Of a stretch of DNA of 64,000 bases, positions 34,032 through 47,900 are shown piece after piece. The stretch lies in contig MPNW01000705.1 in the NCBI GenBank assembly GCA_011800805.1, positions 7,108-71,107 of the forward strand, written 5' to 3'. The stretch comes from Hirudo medicinalis (taxonomy: Eukaryota; Annelida; Clitellata; Hirudinida; Hirudinidae). The notes beneath the pieces were generated by a model. It worked only from the letters and a program-made list of their open reading frames with translations. It did no database searches and had not been told where the DNA came from. Within the stretch, counting starts at the first letter, position 1. Every line of letters begins with the position of its first letter. A program made the translations under genes and the position numbers.

Positions 34032-36143
34032 AGGAGAAAACATGATGATGACGATGTTGGAGTGAATGGATGGAGCGTGAAAGGAGAGACAAAAGAATTC
34101 CAATTATTAAATTAACTTATTTATGCCATTCTACAGCTCCTCCTTCATTAAATTCCTGGGTTTTTTTTTACAAATTAATGATAATTATTAGTATAATTGG
34201 TTATAATTGTCTTGTGTGACCTTGTTGGCAATGATGGCGCTTTCCGACAGTTTCCACCGTTCTTTGGTCTTCGCCGTAGGTTCTGAGGTCTTATTTCTTT
34301 CTGCTAAACAGCTTTTCCATATTTTGAGTGTTGCACGACCAGAACGTCATTCTCTGAAGGTAAGGAAATGTAAAGGTGACTACTGTTACTACTACTATTA
34401 CTACTACTACTCTGTTCAGGTGAGCAATGTACGACATTACATGCTGCGTTAGCTTCATTGTCGTTGTCTTAGCATCATTATTGTTGGAGCATTTGGTGCA
34501 GTGGAGTGACTGCTACTCACCTGGATGCCTGCTTGCTGTACTTGTTTAGATTTCTTCTTGTCCAGTGTTTGTGGGCAAGGCTTGAGTCCTCGATGAATGT
34601 TACCTGGCGGCCAGTGACATCGTTGGTGGCTATGTGAGGAGATTTTGTCTGGTGCAGAGCAGTAGGTGCGCATCGTTACCTTCCTAGCTCTTCACAGCTG
34701 GGGTTGCACCTGAGTGTGGAGGGTTTGTGCGGTAGATATTTCTTTTGCTTGCGTCGAACGGTAACCATGGCAATAAGCAGGTGACCAGACTGAAGATTTA
34801 TTAAGAGCTTTGCCTCTGTCACCGGTCGCTCTATGGGTTGTTTGACGTACATTCTGTGCTTTTTGTATTTTTCTTATCGTTTGCTGCATGCGACTTGATT
34901 TTGTTCGTATCGTTGTATACTGGCTCTTCTGATCTACTCTAGTGCTCCATTTAGCGACCTTATTGCGGCACCATGGACACCTTGGTTGGTTTGTCAATGA
35001 TGAAGGACTAAATTAAAAATTGTGCTTCAAGGTATTCATTATTGATCGTTTGACCATGGAGGAAATTGGCAAGGGGTGAGACGTGATTTGATGACTTACT
35101 GGGCTGTGCTTCTCCAAAGGGTTTGCAGATCAGCCAATGACTCACGAATGAGCTTTTAGAATTGTTAATAAGGCACTTTCCGTGGTTCAGAATGATGCTA
35201 ATGTCTTACTCTGTTTGATCAGCTCAATCATTACGAGCCCCTTGTGGATGAGATGCGAAGATTTAGTTAAATTAACTAATTAAAGTGAATATCAAAAGGG
35301 GTTTGTTTTTGAACATATGAGCTACTCGCTCCAAAATGATTTGTGAGGCTCAATGTGAGATATCTTGTTTTTAGTTATTTTTGTTCGAGTTCATCCCTGT
35401 CAACTCTCCAAAGTTTTAGAGAGCATTTGTCGGGTGCCGACAATATGCATCAAGTTTGCTCATGTTCTTGCTCTGTCTACAAAACAGACGAGCAGGACCT
35501 GCATTCCAGTTTTCAGTAGCTGTTTCCTTTGTCATGTGGTGGTACATTAACTATAAACCACTATAAATAGTCTTGATTTGCGCAACATAATGATGTTTGA
35601 GTTTCTAAAATTGTTGAAAATCGTTAGTTTTTCATTTTAAATTCTAGGCTTCACAATGGATTATTGTCTCTTCAATTGAACTTATCTCTGCAATGTTTAG
35701 ACCACGTAATTCTCCGTTTAAGAAACGAATTAATGAATATATAATTAATACTTCAGAAAGAGGTTGCGATGATTGGTGGATTCAAATTTTGTTGAAGAAT
35801 TGGTGAGAGACTGAGACACATAAAATACAATTAAACGTAAATATTATAACTTAAATCTTAAATAAAATGAGTACCATAAAATTGTATCTAATATTTTTCA
35901 ATTATTGTTAATTCAAATATATTAATTTACTTAAGTATAATTATATTTATTTAAATACAAATTTATTTTTCAGCCCGTTTTTATTTATGTGTCATAAAGA
36001 TGATTCCAACATGAAAAATCTAATAAAATTGTTGAAAGGTGTTAACATCGGAAAGGTGTGTTTCACATTAGAATTCAAATTTATAATGCATCTTTAAAAT
36101 GACAGATTATAATTAAATAATAGGAAGCAGAAGAGAGGCTCCA
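34032..36143. other. 14-3-3 3' region and intergenic space
   Basis: Probably a long 3' UTR at the start, with AATAAA near 35864. Short frames at 34207-34452 and 34692-34997 lack recognisable features. Confidence 0.45.
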
Positions 36144-36337
36144 NNNNNNNNNNNNNNNNNNNNNNNNNNNNNNNNNNNNNNNNNNNNNNNNNNNNNNNNN
36201 NNNNNNNNNNNNNNNNNNNNNNNNNNNNNNNNNNNNNNNNNNNNNNNNNNNNNNNNNNNNNNNNNNNNNNNNNNNNNNNNNNNNNNNNNNNNNNNNNNNN
36301 NNNNNNNNNNNNNNNNNNNNNNNNNNNNNNNNNNNNN
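36144..36337. other. Assembly gap (194 N)
   Basis: Unknown bases. Confidence 0.99.
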
Positions 36338-36624
36338 TACGGTTTCTTGGAAATAAGAACCTTATTTACTTGACTCATTCCATGTCATTTGCTTCAAGAA
36401 CATTCAAAATAAACGATATTACTTTGTCATTTGTAATAATTTTATGTATTATTTCTCAACTTAGATGAGAATAAAATCCAAAAGATGATATTTGCACTAG
36501 CAGGTGCAACATAAAGTGATCAAACTCCCTTTACTGTGCGACTATGGCTGTTATAACCTAACAAGTTTAATACCACTAATAACTTGAGAGGTATAATTAT
36601 TAGTTTGTGTTAGTACGTCGGTCA

Positions 36625-36712
36625 GCAAAAAGAGAAACCCTTCCTTCAAGTTTACTTCGGTCCATTACGGAAAAGTTGGTTGAGTGCCGGATAATCAGGA
36701 GTTTACTGTATA
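36625..36712. mobile_element. pogo/Tigger-like terminal inverted repeat fragment
   Basis: The reverse complement of 36685-36712 reads TACAGTAAACTCCTGATTAT then C-C-G-G-C-A-C, which resembles pogo/Tigger termini (CAGT...CCGATTATCCGGC). No transposase is visible. It merges into the 33-bp minisatellite. Confidence 0.45.
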
Positions 36713-36829
36713 TACATATAGACATATGTGGGAGTTTACTGTATATACATATAGACATATGTGGGAGTTTACTGTATATACATATAGACATATGTGGGAG
36801 TTTACTGTATATACATATAGACATATGTT
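36698..36829. repeat. 33-bp minisatellite, four copies
   Basis: Four head-to-tail 33-bp units starting 36698, 36731, 36764 and 36797. Each begins GGAGTTTACTGTATATAC and contains the inverted repeat ACATAT-AGAC-ATATGT. Because 33 is a multiple of 3, it leaves open frames on both strands that are not genes. Confidence 0.9.
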
Positions 36830-38810
36830 TATATATGTTTGGTCCGGGCCTGCATTGCCAGGGAACGCCCAAAGGATAGGGGTACTATGTACATGGATTG
36901 AAGCACATCATGCCTCCGAATCATCTAAAAAAAAACCGAGGTCGTCTAAATAGAATTACAAAGTTAGCACTCGCTACTATTTTTGATTGAAGACCGTGTT
37001 AAAGTTTGAACGCAATATAATTTATTTTAAATCCTCTTGAAAGAAAACACACGAAATGAAATCATTTTGAAGGAAAAATGTTAACCCTTGCGTAATCTAA
37101 AAAAAAAAGCACGAGAGTAGTGGCTCGTAATGCTAATGTAATCGCAATGTATTCGTTGTATTATTTAGCTAAGGTACTTGAGTCTTCAGTACTCGTTTCC
37201 ATGACATTCAAACATCTTCAAACGATCCCTCGTACAACTTGTTGAAAAGATGTTTTTTTGTTTTGTCTTTACATCAGAAAATCAGGGAGGCAAAATCCAT
37301 TCGAGGGGTGGGGGCAGGGGTTGTCCCCCACTCTCCAGTTCACGTATCCGTATTCAAATATCGATCGTTTTGATCGGGGAAATTGTGATATCGATTGCAT
37401 TCGATAGCTAATAATCCTAATATGATCCGGCTAAGTTTTGATTCATCATAAGTTCGCGATTATTGAACGCGAATGCATGCTTCAGACCCAGCGATAAGCA
37501 TCAAGTGCGTAAAATGAAATCAAAACAAAGATAGTCATAATGTCGGGGATGTTAAGTGACTTTTATGTTAGCAGAAACTCCAACAAACATGAAGCATACA
37601 ATCCCGAACGTTCCGCATGGAATACACTGCGACCAACCTGAAGACTAACCGCCCTGAAGCTCCACTGGAGTGTGATTTTAAACTTTGTTTGTTCGTTTGT
37701 TTGCCCCATCATGCGTGAATTTCTTGTGACTTTCATGCACATCATTACACAGAATACATTAAATCATGCGCTGAATGAATGCACCTACATCCACTCGTCT
37801 TTCAATCCATGCAGTCTCAATGCATCCATCATTCACCGGATGAATTCGACAGAAGGGTGATATGCTGTCATGGAATTGTGCCCTTAGAAGTCACCTCAGT
37901 GCATGCTGCTCAACAACTCAGACGATTAAGAGGGAGAGACACACAGACACCTAGATTGCTACAGAGGCGTACAGGACGATACAAAGACACACTGGACAAG
38001 CATGGAGAGTCATCAAAGACTATGACCATTGCAGACTGAAACGTGCATCTAGAAAAAACTCAGCATCAACAAAGTATCTTGGAATAGAAACTAAATAATA
38101 TCAAAAAATATATTTTTCAATGGAGCGTAGATATTTGAGAACTGCAAGTTGAGAGTGGAGCCATGACTGCATCCTCACACGTTACTGATAAAAGAGTTAC
38201 CTAAGTTACAAAGAAACGATTATGACGTCAGTAATATTAATTACTAATAAACCTTTATAGCATCACGACGTTTTCTGGGCATAAGCGATGCTCTTATCAA
38301 AGTAGTTGTTAACTTCAAGTCACGGCGCTACTTGGACGACGACGATGACGGCGATGGCGTCGCAAGCGCTACAAAAAACACAACACGCCTATGCAATGCT
38401 AACACCACTACCAGATAATCACTGACAACAATAACTTGAGAGCTGATAATAACCATTAATTCGTAGATGTTAGTGAATCGACCAATAGGAAGGCAAGGCA
38501 GAGCTTCATTGCCCCTCTCTCATTGGTCTCCAAAGAAAGGGAATGTAAAAAGTCTGCTGGACGTCTACTGGGATGATTGATCAGCTGATTGAAAGGGGCT
38601 CTCCCAATTGAAGGTTGGTAGCTGGACGAATGAAAAATCAATCGACTGCAGATCAGTTTATGCAAGGTCGAACAATCACCTGGTGATGCAGATTGTCAAA
38701 ACTGAATTTTTTATAAATCCATAGCTCGATGATGGCTAAAGTGAAGTAGAAACCAATAGAAAGAAATTAACCAAAAATAATTAAAAACTCTCCATTAGCA
38801 AAATATTTTA

Positions 38811-38813
<3 letters not shown>
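36830..38813. other. Gene-poor region
   Basis: Mixed AT-rich DNA with a G-rich patch near 37297-37330. The short frames at 37672-38039 have no recognisable domain. Confidence 0.45.
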
Positions 38814-38866
<53 letters not shown>

Positions 38867-38990
38867 ACAACAACAACAGCAACAGCAACAACATCAACAG
38901 CAACAACAGCAGCAGCAGCAGCAACAACACTCAGCAACAACAACACTCAACGACGACGACGACGACGACGACAACAACAGCAACAGACAA
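38814..38990. repeat. Compound microsatellite (CAT)n-(CAA/CAG)n-(CGA)n
   Basis: Three trinucleotide classes run into one another: CAT first, then CAA and CAG mixed, then CGA, then CAA again. Confidence 0.9.
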
Positions 38991-40022
38991 AGCATTCAAT
39001 AGGAACATGGAGCCAAATAAATCCAAGAGGGTCAAAAATAAAAGTCAACCTCATGCCTATAAACGTGAACAGCAGCATGTGAGAACCAAAGTGAAAGCTG
39101 GAAAACTAGAAATTGTAGGAGCTTGAAATTGCCATAAAATAAAATCATCATCGTCATCATCATCATCATCATCGCCATTGTACAGCCGCACGACGTGACC
39201 CTGGCCGACCAGCTTTTGGACTTGAAAATATTTACCTAGAAAAAAAACTATGGTTTTTGAAAGCCTTTGCAAGAGAATTACAACCAATAATAAGTGTGGA
39301 ATTAACAGGTAATTGATAAGTAATTAAACAATAACCAAGGTATTTGTCGAATAAATAATAAATATTGAATGTTTGTAGATTGTCCTAGTCTCCAATAAAT
39401 GATAGCAGTCATGCTCCGACCAATGGCAGAGGTGCGAATTCCGAACCAATCAGAGATGCCGACGCTTTTAGAATTAATAGCTTCACCCAATCAAGTGAAA
39501 TCCAGACACTAAGAGGCTGCTGATATGCTGAACAGGACAGCTTAATAAACAGCCAGTAGTTTTCCTGGAGCAATGGAAACATCGTTGACCGAACGGAGAA
39601 TTTGCGAACGAAAAAAAAAACACGAAACGAAACAAGCAAAATGAATACAAAACAATTTGTCACTGGCTGGAAATTCAAGGGTGCCAACAAAATCTCAATA
39701 CTATCGGTCTTGTCACTGATCTGGTTGAATCCACTCGGCCTTTTGGGGAGAATGGGAGTGAATCACGACGAGGAATAGAAAAAGAATAGTCAAAGTAGCA
39801 TCCAATGAGTGAGCTCCTCACACTGTGACCAATGAGAATGGTCGCACGGCAACAGTCAACGGCAATCGACAGACGACATCAACGACCAAAAAGACAAGAG
39901 CACGATTCTTCTCTCATCCTCATTCGTCATTTTGGGATCTTAATAAGAATTCGCTGGTCCAGATATGGACTGGTCGAATTGCAAAAAGGAGGCGGAGCCG
40001 AAAGCCAAAAAACCCCAAGTTC
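38991..40022. other. Downstream flank of the SLC5 gene
   Basis: Contains (CAT)n at 39147-39175 and a few short frames without recognisable domains. It likely includes the SLC5 3' UTR. Confidence 0.45.
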
Positions 40023-40373
40023 TCATTGGTTGCTCGTCGAGGTGTCAACAGAGGGTGACCTGAGAAGCCAGAAGTCACTCCCAGTGCTGAAGAAGATGTA
40101 GAAGAAGACGTCGATGGTGAGCAGAAGGGCAAGGAAGATGGAGAGGAGAATCTTCTCCTTCCTCGTCTGCTTCAGCTTCTGAATCTCCTCGATGCGATGG
40201 CGGGCCTCACAGGTGGCCTCATCACTCGAGCTGAGGCCACAGAACCACTCGACAAATCGAGAGATTAGAGAACGATGTTCTTGAGATCCATCGGAGTCTG
40301 AGAAATTATCATCATCATCATTAATGTTAATATTATCATTGTTGCTATTATCATCATCATCATTAATATTAAT

Positions 40374-40411
<38 letters not shown>

Positions 40412-41984
40412 TAATGTTATCATATCCGTTATTATCATCTTCATTGTTATCGTCATCGTCATCATCGGATTATTAAAAAATATGACCTGGTTGCATTGGC
40501 AGCGATGCAAGCTAAGATTATGAGCACAACAAAGAAAGAACATTAACAGAAACTTCCAAGCAGACAGACAGCAGCACGAGTCAAATTGCACTTCAAGCCA
40601 CTACTCCAAGAGAGCACGAAGTTCGAGAGCTAAACAACGTCGGCATGAACCGTCGACAAGTAAAACGGCAAAAACGCAAACAGAAATCTCAAACCGACCC
40701 AAGGGATGATCAAGTTCGTACTCTCCTTTAGCATCCAGCGGAGAAAGAATCGTCACCTTTTTCGGCTCCTCCAAAATAATTTCAATCGACTTGTTCCTGA
40801 CGACGAAATCCCCAGTCTCCCTGGCAACCTCTCCAGCTGCCCCCTTCCCATTGGTCAATTCAGAAAAAAGGTTCTTCGCCTCATCCAATGGTGTAAATCC
40901 TTCTGCCCCATTAATCTTGACTTCGTCGGGTTGAAGGTCATTCTTGGAATCCAGTGAGCTCATTGGTCGGACAGCCGGGTCAAATCTCGTCCAGTAAGTC
41001 GCTTGGGCGATCTTTAACGGGGGATTCGTGAGATTTGGTGATGACGTCAAAACAATAATGAAGAGCTGGTGGCTAATTATGTTTGATCGATTGCAGTGTT
41101 ATGAATGATAAGGTAGTGATGATATGATATCAGTATGAAGACAAATTGGACATGTTGACGATAAGGATGAGCATGCGACGAGGATAATCTTCACCTGGTT
41201 CTCAGTTGGTTTTTCGGTGAGCAGACTGACAACAACAAGAACAATGCAGGTAAGCAGGAAGAGGATAAACGCAAAGTACATGTAGTGCAGACCGGCGACA
41301 ATCCAAGGCCTGTCGTCGGGCTGACCGCAGAGGGGCTCCGAGTACATAAAGTTCAGGATCATTCTTCCCGAACCAAGAATCAAGCCCACCATTAGAGAAA
41401 CAAATGCTCCCTGAAATGGATAGTTACACAATGCGTGCGGATAAGTTATTGAATCCATCAAATGGCATCCAAGGTTCATTTATACCCACTTTCTCATTGG
41501 CTCTTTTCCAGAGAATGGCCAATAGATAGACAGCAGCAATGGGTGGAGCCAAGTAGGCACTCACTGATTGGATGTAGATGTAAAGCTGTGCCCCCTGCAT
41601 GTTCTGGACTATTGGAATCCATAGTATGCCAACAACAACCATTAGTCCGACAAAAACTCTGAATAATGTCGTTAAAGCATCAATAAATAATAATGATCGT
41701 AATCATAATCACATCACCGCAATTCATCCACTTACCTTCCAACTATCATCAACTCCCTATTACTTGTACCCTTCTTGAAGTTCCTGTAAATGTCCATGGT
41801 GAACAGGGTACTGGCACTGTTGAATATCGAGGTCAGGTCGCTGACGAGGGCAGCCAGCATGACCGACATCATGAGGCCCTTCAAGCCTGGAAGGAATTAA
41901 TTGGGTCGTGACGTCCTATTTTTTTGACCAATGATTGTGCTGACTATAATGATAATAATGACAATGATAGCGATGATGACGATG

Positions 41985-42036
<52 letters not shown>

Positions 42037-43564
42037 CATCAACAATAACAATGATGAAAAACTTATGCTAATAACATCCAGCTCATTAATATGCACACCT
42101 GTGGGCATGATTTCCAGGACCAGCTTAGGGAAAGCAATGTTACTGCATCCACGCTTGTTTTGGCAGACCTTCATGCAGACGTCAGGATCCACGCAGGCCA
42201 CCTCATCTGGTGATGTTATGGTATCATTTATGATAATATTATGCTAATTGAAATATCATAAATAAGCAGAAGAAGACAGGTGAGCCAATAGAACGAGGAC
42301 AGCAGTATTTTGTTGTTGTTAGGTTACTGGGAACCATTAGAAATCCAAAAGGAACCTGTAAATAGGACCCTGCTGATCATTCCCGGCATGACGAGGATGA
42401 AGACAGGAAGGATCTTTAAATAGCCAGCAAATAGTGTACTCCCCTGGGCGTGGCTCAGACTTTTGGCAGCCAATGTCCTTTGGACAATCATCTGGAAGGT
42501 AACAGTAGTTCATGTTATTCATCTTTATTCATAAACTTTTTCCGGGGTTTTGTTGCCAGTAATCAGCATTGTTGATGTAATACTGCTAGCATATTTTTTA
42601 TTAAAGTAAAATAAAAGTTAATAAATTGTTACCATAGTAGCAATACCATAATAATAAGCAGCACCATCCATCCAATACCTGATCTGCACACCAGTACCAA
42701 ATGGAGGCAGGCGTCTGTCCCAATAGGAAGCCAGGCCACGGCATGTCCGGGTCGCTAGCATCCCTGAGCATGTACCAAGAATCTGCCCTTGGCTTGCCAC
42801 ACTCCAGAAGGGCTGACCTGTTGCTGGGGATCACGAACTCGGCAGCAGGAAAAACTGCAGCCGCAGTGGTGTTCGATCCCGCGAGGTTTTGAACGACCGA
42901 AGAAACAACAGAGGAGGTGACAAAAGCGGTCATGTTGAGGTCGGATGAATTTGAAAGACTCGGACTCGATGTCGCCCCGGGACCTAGGATGTTGGGGATG
43001 GCCAACATGTAGCGTCGGTAAAGGTCCGAGTAGCCACCCACCTCCCTGAAGCCTGGAGAAAGGAATAATGACTGGTGATGACGATGATGCTAATACAGAC
43101 TACAATGATGATGGCGATGCTGGTATAGACTACAATGATGGCAATGCTGATACAGACTTCAGTGATGGTGATGATGATGACGATGATATATACTACACTG
43201 ATGATGGTGTTGATGATGCTGATAGAGACCACACTGATGATGCTGATACAGACCACAATGATGATGGCAGCATAGGTGCTGATAATAGCGATGATAACAA
43301 CAACCATTACCCAGAATGGTGAGCAGACATGCCCCGATGATCATGACAAATGCCTGCAAGGTGTCCGTGTAGATGACGGCCGCCAAGCCACCTGGTGAAT
43401 GAAATAAAAGTCAGCAAGCATTGGCAACAACAATATTTGTTATGATAATTATGATTGAGCAATTCTGCAATTCCCCTCACTTAAGTCATCATCATCATCA
43501 TCATCACCACCACCATCATCACCATCATCATCATCAAACCATCAACACCATCATCATCATCATC

Positions 43565-43595
<31 letters not shown>

Positions 43596-44831
43596 CCATC
43601 ATCACCAACATCATCATCATCAGCATCACCACCACCAACCAGTTATGGTTGTCAGTGCAGTCAATCCGAGGAGTATGACGACTGCCAAGTAGAGGTTCCA
43701 GTTGAGAGCTTGTTGGATGAAGAGAGCTCCTGAATATAAATTAACCTATAAAACCATCAAGCAAAATCAGTGTTAATATCCTCTGTCTCACAATTGATTT
43801 CATAATAATAATAATAATAACAACAACAACAACAACAACAACAATAATAATAATAATAATAATAACAACAACAACAACAACAATAATAATAATAATAACA
43901 ATAATAATAATAGTAATAATAATAATAATAATAATAACAATAATAATAACAATAACAATAATAATAATAAATAATAATAATAATTCTTGTTTTCATTTCA
44001 AATGCTTTTTTTTTCCAGGAGGCGCACATTTCAACAGCCAACCATTTCTAACGTGCGATCAATGATTGACCGATTAATGAACTGATAATGATTAATGACC
44101 ATCATCAGGTGATTAGCCACTGGATCAGCCTCTTGTGAATCAACAGCCTCTTGATCATCGATTCACTCATTCTCAAACCTTTGCCAACACTGCAACAACA
44201 TACAATGCCTTAATCCTTACAAACAAAAATACAACTGCCAAATCTATTTTTTTTAGACCAATGATAACGATCATTGTGAAAGAAAAGATAAGCAGAGTGT
44301 TTAGAAAAAAAATCTGAAAAGCTGCCAATCACTCTTAAAATGTTCAAAACTGTTCAAGAGCTTATTGACGGAATTTGCAAAAAAAAATAAAGATAAATAA
44401 AAATAATATCATAGATGTCATTATTATCGTAATCATCATCATTACCATCATCATCATCACCATCAATCACCATCACCATCATCATCATCATCATCATCAC
44501 CATCATCATCATCAATAACAATGACACTAGAGTTATGAATAAGCGGCCAGGCAGATAGCATTTCCTGTCCATATCCTTTGATTGTTGATTGATTTAGATA
44601 AATTCATTAACTGATTAGTTAGTTATTTCCAGCTGCATCAGTTAATTGATATTACGAGGATTGGGATTATTAACCAACGCAATTTGCTTTATATTTTATT
44701 AGTTACAGAAACTCTTGGAAGCAGCTAGGATTTGAACTCCTAATGGAGCCATACCAAAGCAAAAGCTTTACCTTAGTAATAATAACCCACTATCATTAAT
44801 AATGTCGTATTGTGTAATTATAATAATATTA

Positions 44832-44910
<79 letters not shown>

Positions 44911-47900
44911 GTAATCAAGTTTTTCGTTACAGAGAGCAGTGAAATGCAGGAAGAAATCTGACCGAGATTTTGGTGAAGATGTACAGCATGAGGGAGAGAA
45001 CGGCCAGGTAGATTCTGATGCGTTCGCCTCCGAATCTCTTCTTTATATATTCAGGTAAGGTGCACACCTGTGTGGATGATGGAAGAATGGATGGATGGAT
45101 GAATGGATGGATGCATGAATGGATGGATGTATGCGTGGATGCATGGATGAATGGATAGATGGATGGAAGGAAAAATGCATGGAAATGACTAAAAGCCTAG
45201 CCATGACAAGCCATTAGCAGCAAAGGTGCAAACTAAGTAAGTTGATGGATCAATCAAACACAACCGGAGTCTCATTAAATATGCAAAGCTCAATCAATAT
45301 GCTAATGAGTGAATATATCAGCTGCATCAGCATCAGCCTCACTGAGCCAAATATAGGAGGAGGCTGTATAAATAGATAGCACATCTTACTGAAGGACTTT
45401 ATTGGTTTTTATTTTTAGAAATTGAAAGCCTTGATTAAAAACAAAAGTGATGATCTTGGACGATGACGTTCAAAATCCCTTGCTCCTGTCTTAACGGTTC
45501 ATGCATGCATTGATGAATGAATTAGCTAATGAATTAATGCACGGTTGGGTGGATTAATTAAGCTGGCAATAAAGACATGAGCGTGATGATGATGATGATG
45601 ATGATGACGACGACAATGATGATAATGATGACTCACCCCACTGGCTATGTAGACCGGCAGGAAGACCCAGCCAAGTAATTGCAAGAGGATGCAAGCCTGA
45701 AGGAAATGCAGGACAGACATCATCAACATCATCATCATCAACATCATCATCATCATCAACATCAACATCATCATCATCATCATCATCATCGCCATCAGTA
45801 ACATCACCATCATCGTCCAATTCCATTATTGTCGCTGACATTGCAATCCCCATGAGACACCATCGTCACCTTGCCACAAGTCATCTCATCATCATTATCA
45901 TCATCACCATCATTGTCATCTTGGGCGGCAATGACTGGTGATAGACAACAGAACTCAGTGATCCTACACCCAATTATTCTTCAGTGAGTCATAGTTTGAT
46001 GGCAGCTTTTAAAAAAGTCGGCATGGACTTCCATTCATTTTTGCACTCTTTCAAAGATTTCACTGTCATCATCATCATTATCACGACCGCTCCCATCACC
46101 ACCGCCATCATTATCATGACCAGGAAATTTAGTTATTTTTTAGATATTCATTTGTTAGTTGTTCAGAATTCAACCTCATGCACTACCCACATTCAACTCA
46201 AACGCTCCAACTGCAATTCCAGAAGCTGCCCCAGATCCTGCCAGACCAATGAAATGCTCGCTGCCAATGTTACTGGCGAATAGGGAAGCACCAACCTAGA
46301 AAAATGAAATCCAATTGGTCAGAAATGTAATTAACAATTATTCAAAAAAAAAAAGCCCCATATTAACAATTATTAGCATAATCATAGTATATTAACAATT
46401 ATTCTTATACTCAAAATTGGGGCTTTTCTTAAATTGTTTATTCAATGAAGACACAAACTCACAGGCAGCCAAGTCATAAACCTTCCAGCCAGAAAGTAGC
46501 CATTCACTGTGTTCCTCCTACTCCTGAGCATGGCCTGGAGGTGACGTAATTAACATAATGAATTAATTACCTGCTTAATTATGAATGAACTAATTATCAT
46601 GTTTTATTATCATCATCATCATCATCATCATCATCGTTGTTATTATTGATATTATTGTTATTATTGTTATTACTGTTGTTACTGTTGTTATTGTTATTAT
46701 TGTTATTATTGTTGTTATTGTTGTTGTTATTGTTGTTATTATTGTTATTATTGTTATTATTGTTATTATTTGTTATTATTTTGTTATTATTGTTATTATT
46801 GTTATTATTGTTATTATTGTTATTTTTGTTATTATTGTTATTATTGTTATTATTGTTATTANTTATTATATTATATAATTATCATCAGAACACAATCATA
46901 TCAGAGGTGTTTATTGCTTGAAAGTTTGTAAAAATAATATTGATAATTATTTAAACTATAATTTGCATGCAATTGTAATAAAAATAAAAACAACAACAAC
47001 AATATCAACAAACACAATAACAATAATAATAATAATATTAATAATAGTTATAACTTCAATAATTTTTAAGACGCCGCTCGTAGCTTAAAGATTGAAGCCG
47101 TACCAACCGTCGTCCTTTGAGGTCGACCGATTGCGAAACAAGTGCTTATTTCAACAAGTACCGGTGCGAGGTGTTTCTGAAAAAGTGCCATTCTAAGAAA
47201 GATGTTGGATGATTTGTTGCTGATTGACGACTATGACGACGATTATGATAATGATGCAAAAGTTGCATTCCCAAAAATACCTTTTATGAAAAAATGCGTC
47301 GTCTGATTTTAAAACTGATGGAGGTGCTTGATATCGATCTGTTTGTCTTTCAATCGGGGGTGTTTTTCAAGAATAATTATCAACTTAATTTTTCAATTAT
47401 TGGGACGATTATGATTACTACGCTATCACTATTATTACTATTACAATTATTATTATTATTATTGTTATTATTGTTATTTTTGTTATTATTGTTATTATTG
47501 TTATTATTGTTATTATTGTTATTATTATTATTATTGTTATTATTGTTATTACTATTATATATATTACTATTATAATGCTAATAGAGCATTATCACCATAT
47601 CACAAGTTTAATCAGAATGATTATATGCCAAACAGCACAGCATAGTTGATAGAAGCATAACACCATCAAAACAGAACATAAACATTGACATTGTACTTAT
47701 AAACTTTATCAACTTGAGAAACTGTAGATTGCTTATTATAATATATTTGCCTGTTTACTAATGACGTCACAGCTTAACTGCCAATCAAAGAGAAGTGGGC
47801 AATATTCAGGTCATAGCAGACCAATCACTCAATCCTACAAACACTCATTTGCATAGACTGACCTAGATTTTACAAAAGGAAGCACACAAGTTAGCAACCT

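Noticed and set aside
36698..36829. CRISPR-like direct repeats
   Set aside because: Units are head-to-tail with no unique spacers and the genome is eukaryotic.
36607..36953. Open frames of about 90 codons on both strands
   Set aside because: Produced by the 33-bp minisatellite, a multiple of three.
40706..40957. 83-codon plus-strand frame
   Set aside because: Antisense to SLC5 exon 14, which is in phase with the rest of the transporter.
43027..43052. SLC5 exon 8 starting at the GCTTCAG acceptor
   Set aside because: Breaks the frame; TTTCTCCAG gives G-F-R-E-V-G-G-Y, matching the family.
43646..43730. SLC5 exon 6 starting at the nearer TATTCAG acceptor
   Set aside because: It would drop six residues of a conserved segment; the acceptor TTTTATAG gives full family length and phase 0.
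44715..44770. tRNA-like B box (AGTTCAAATCC on the minus strand)
   Set aside because: No A box and no cloverleaf; stem pairing fails. At most a very old tRNA-derived SINE.
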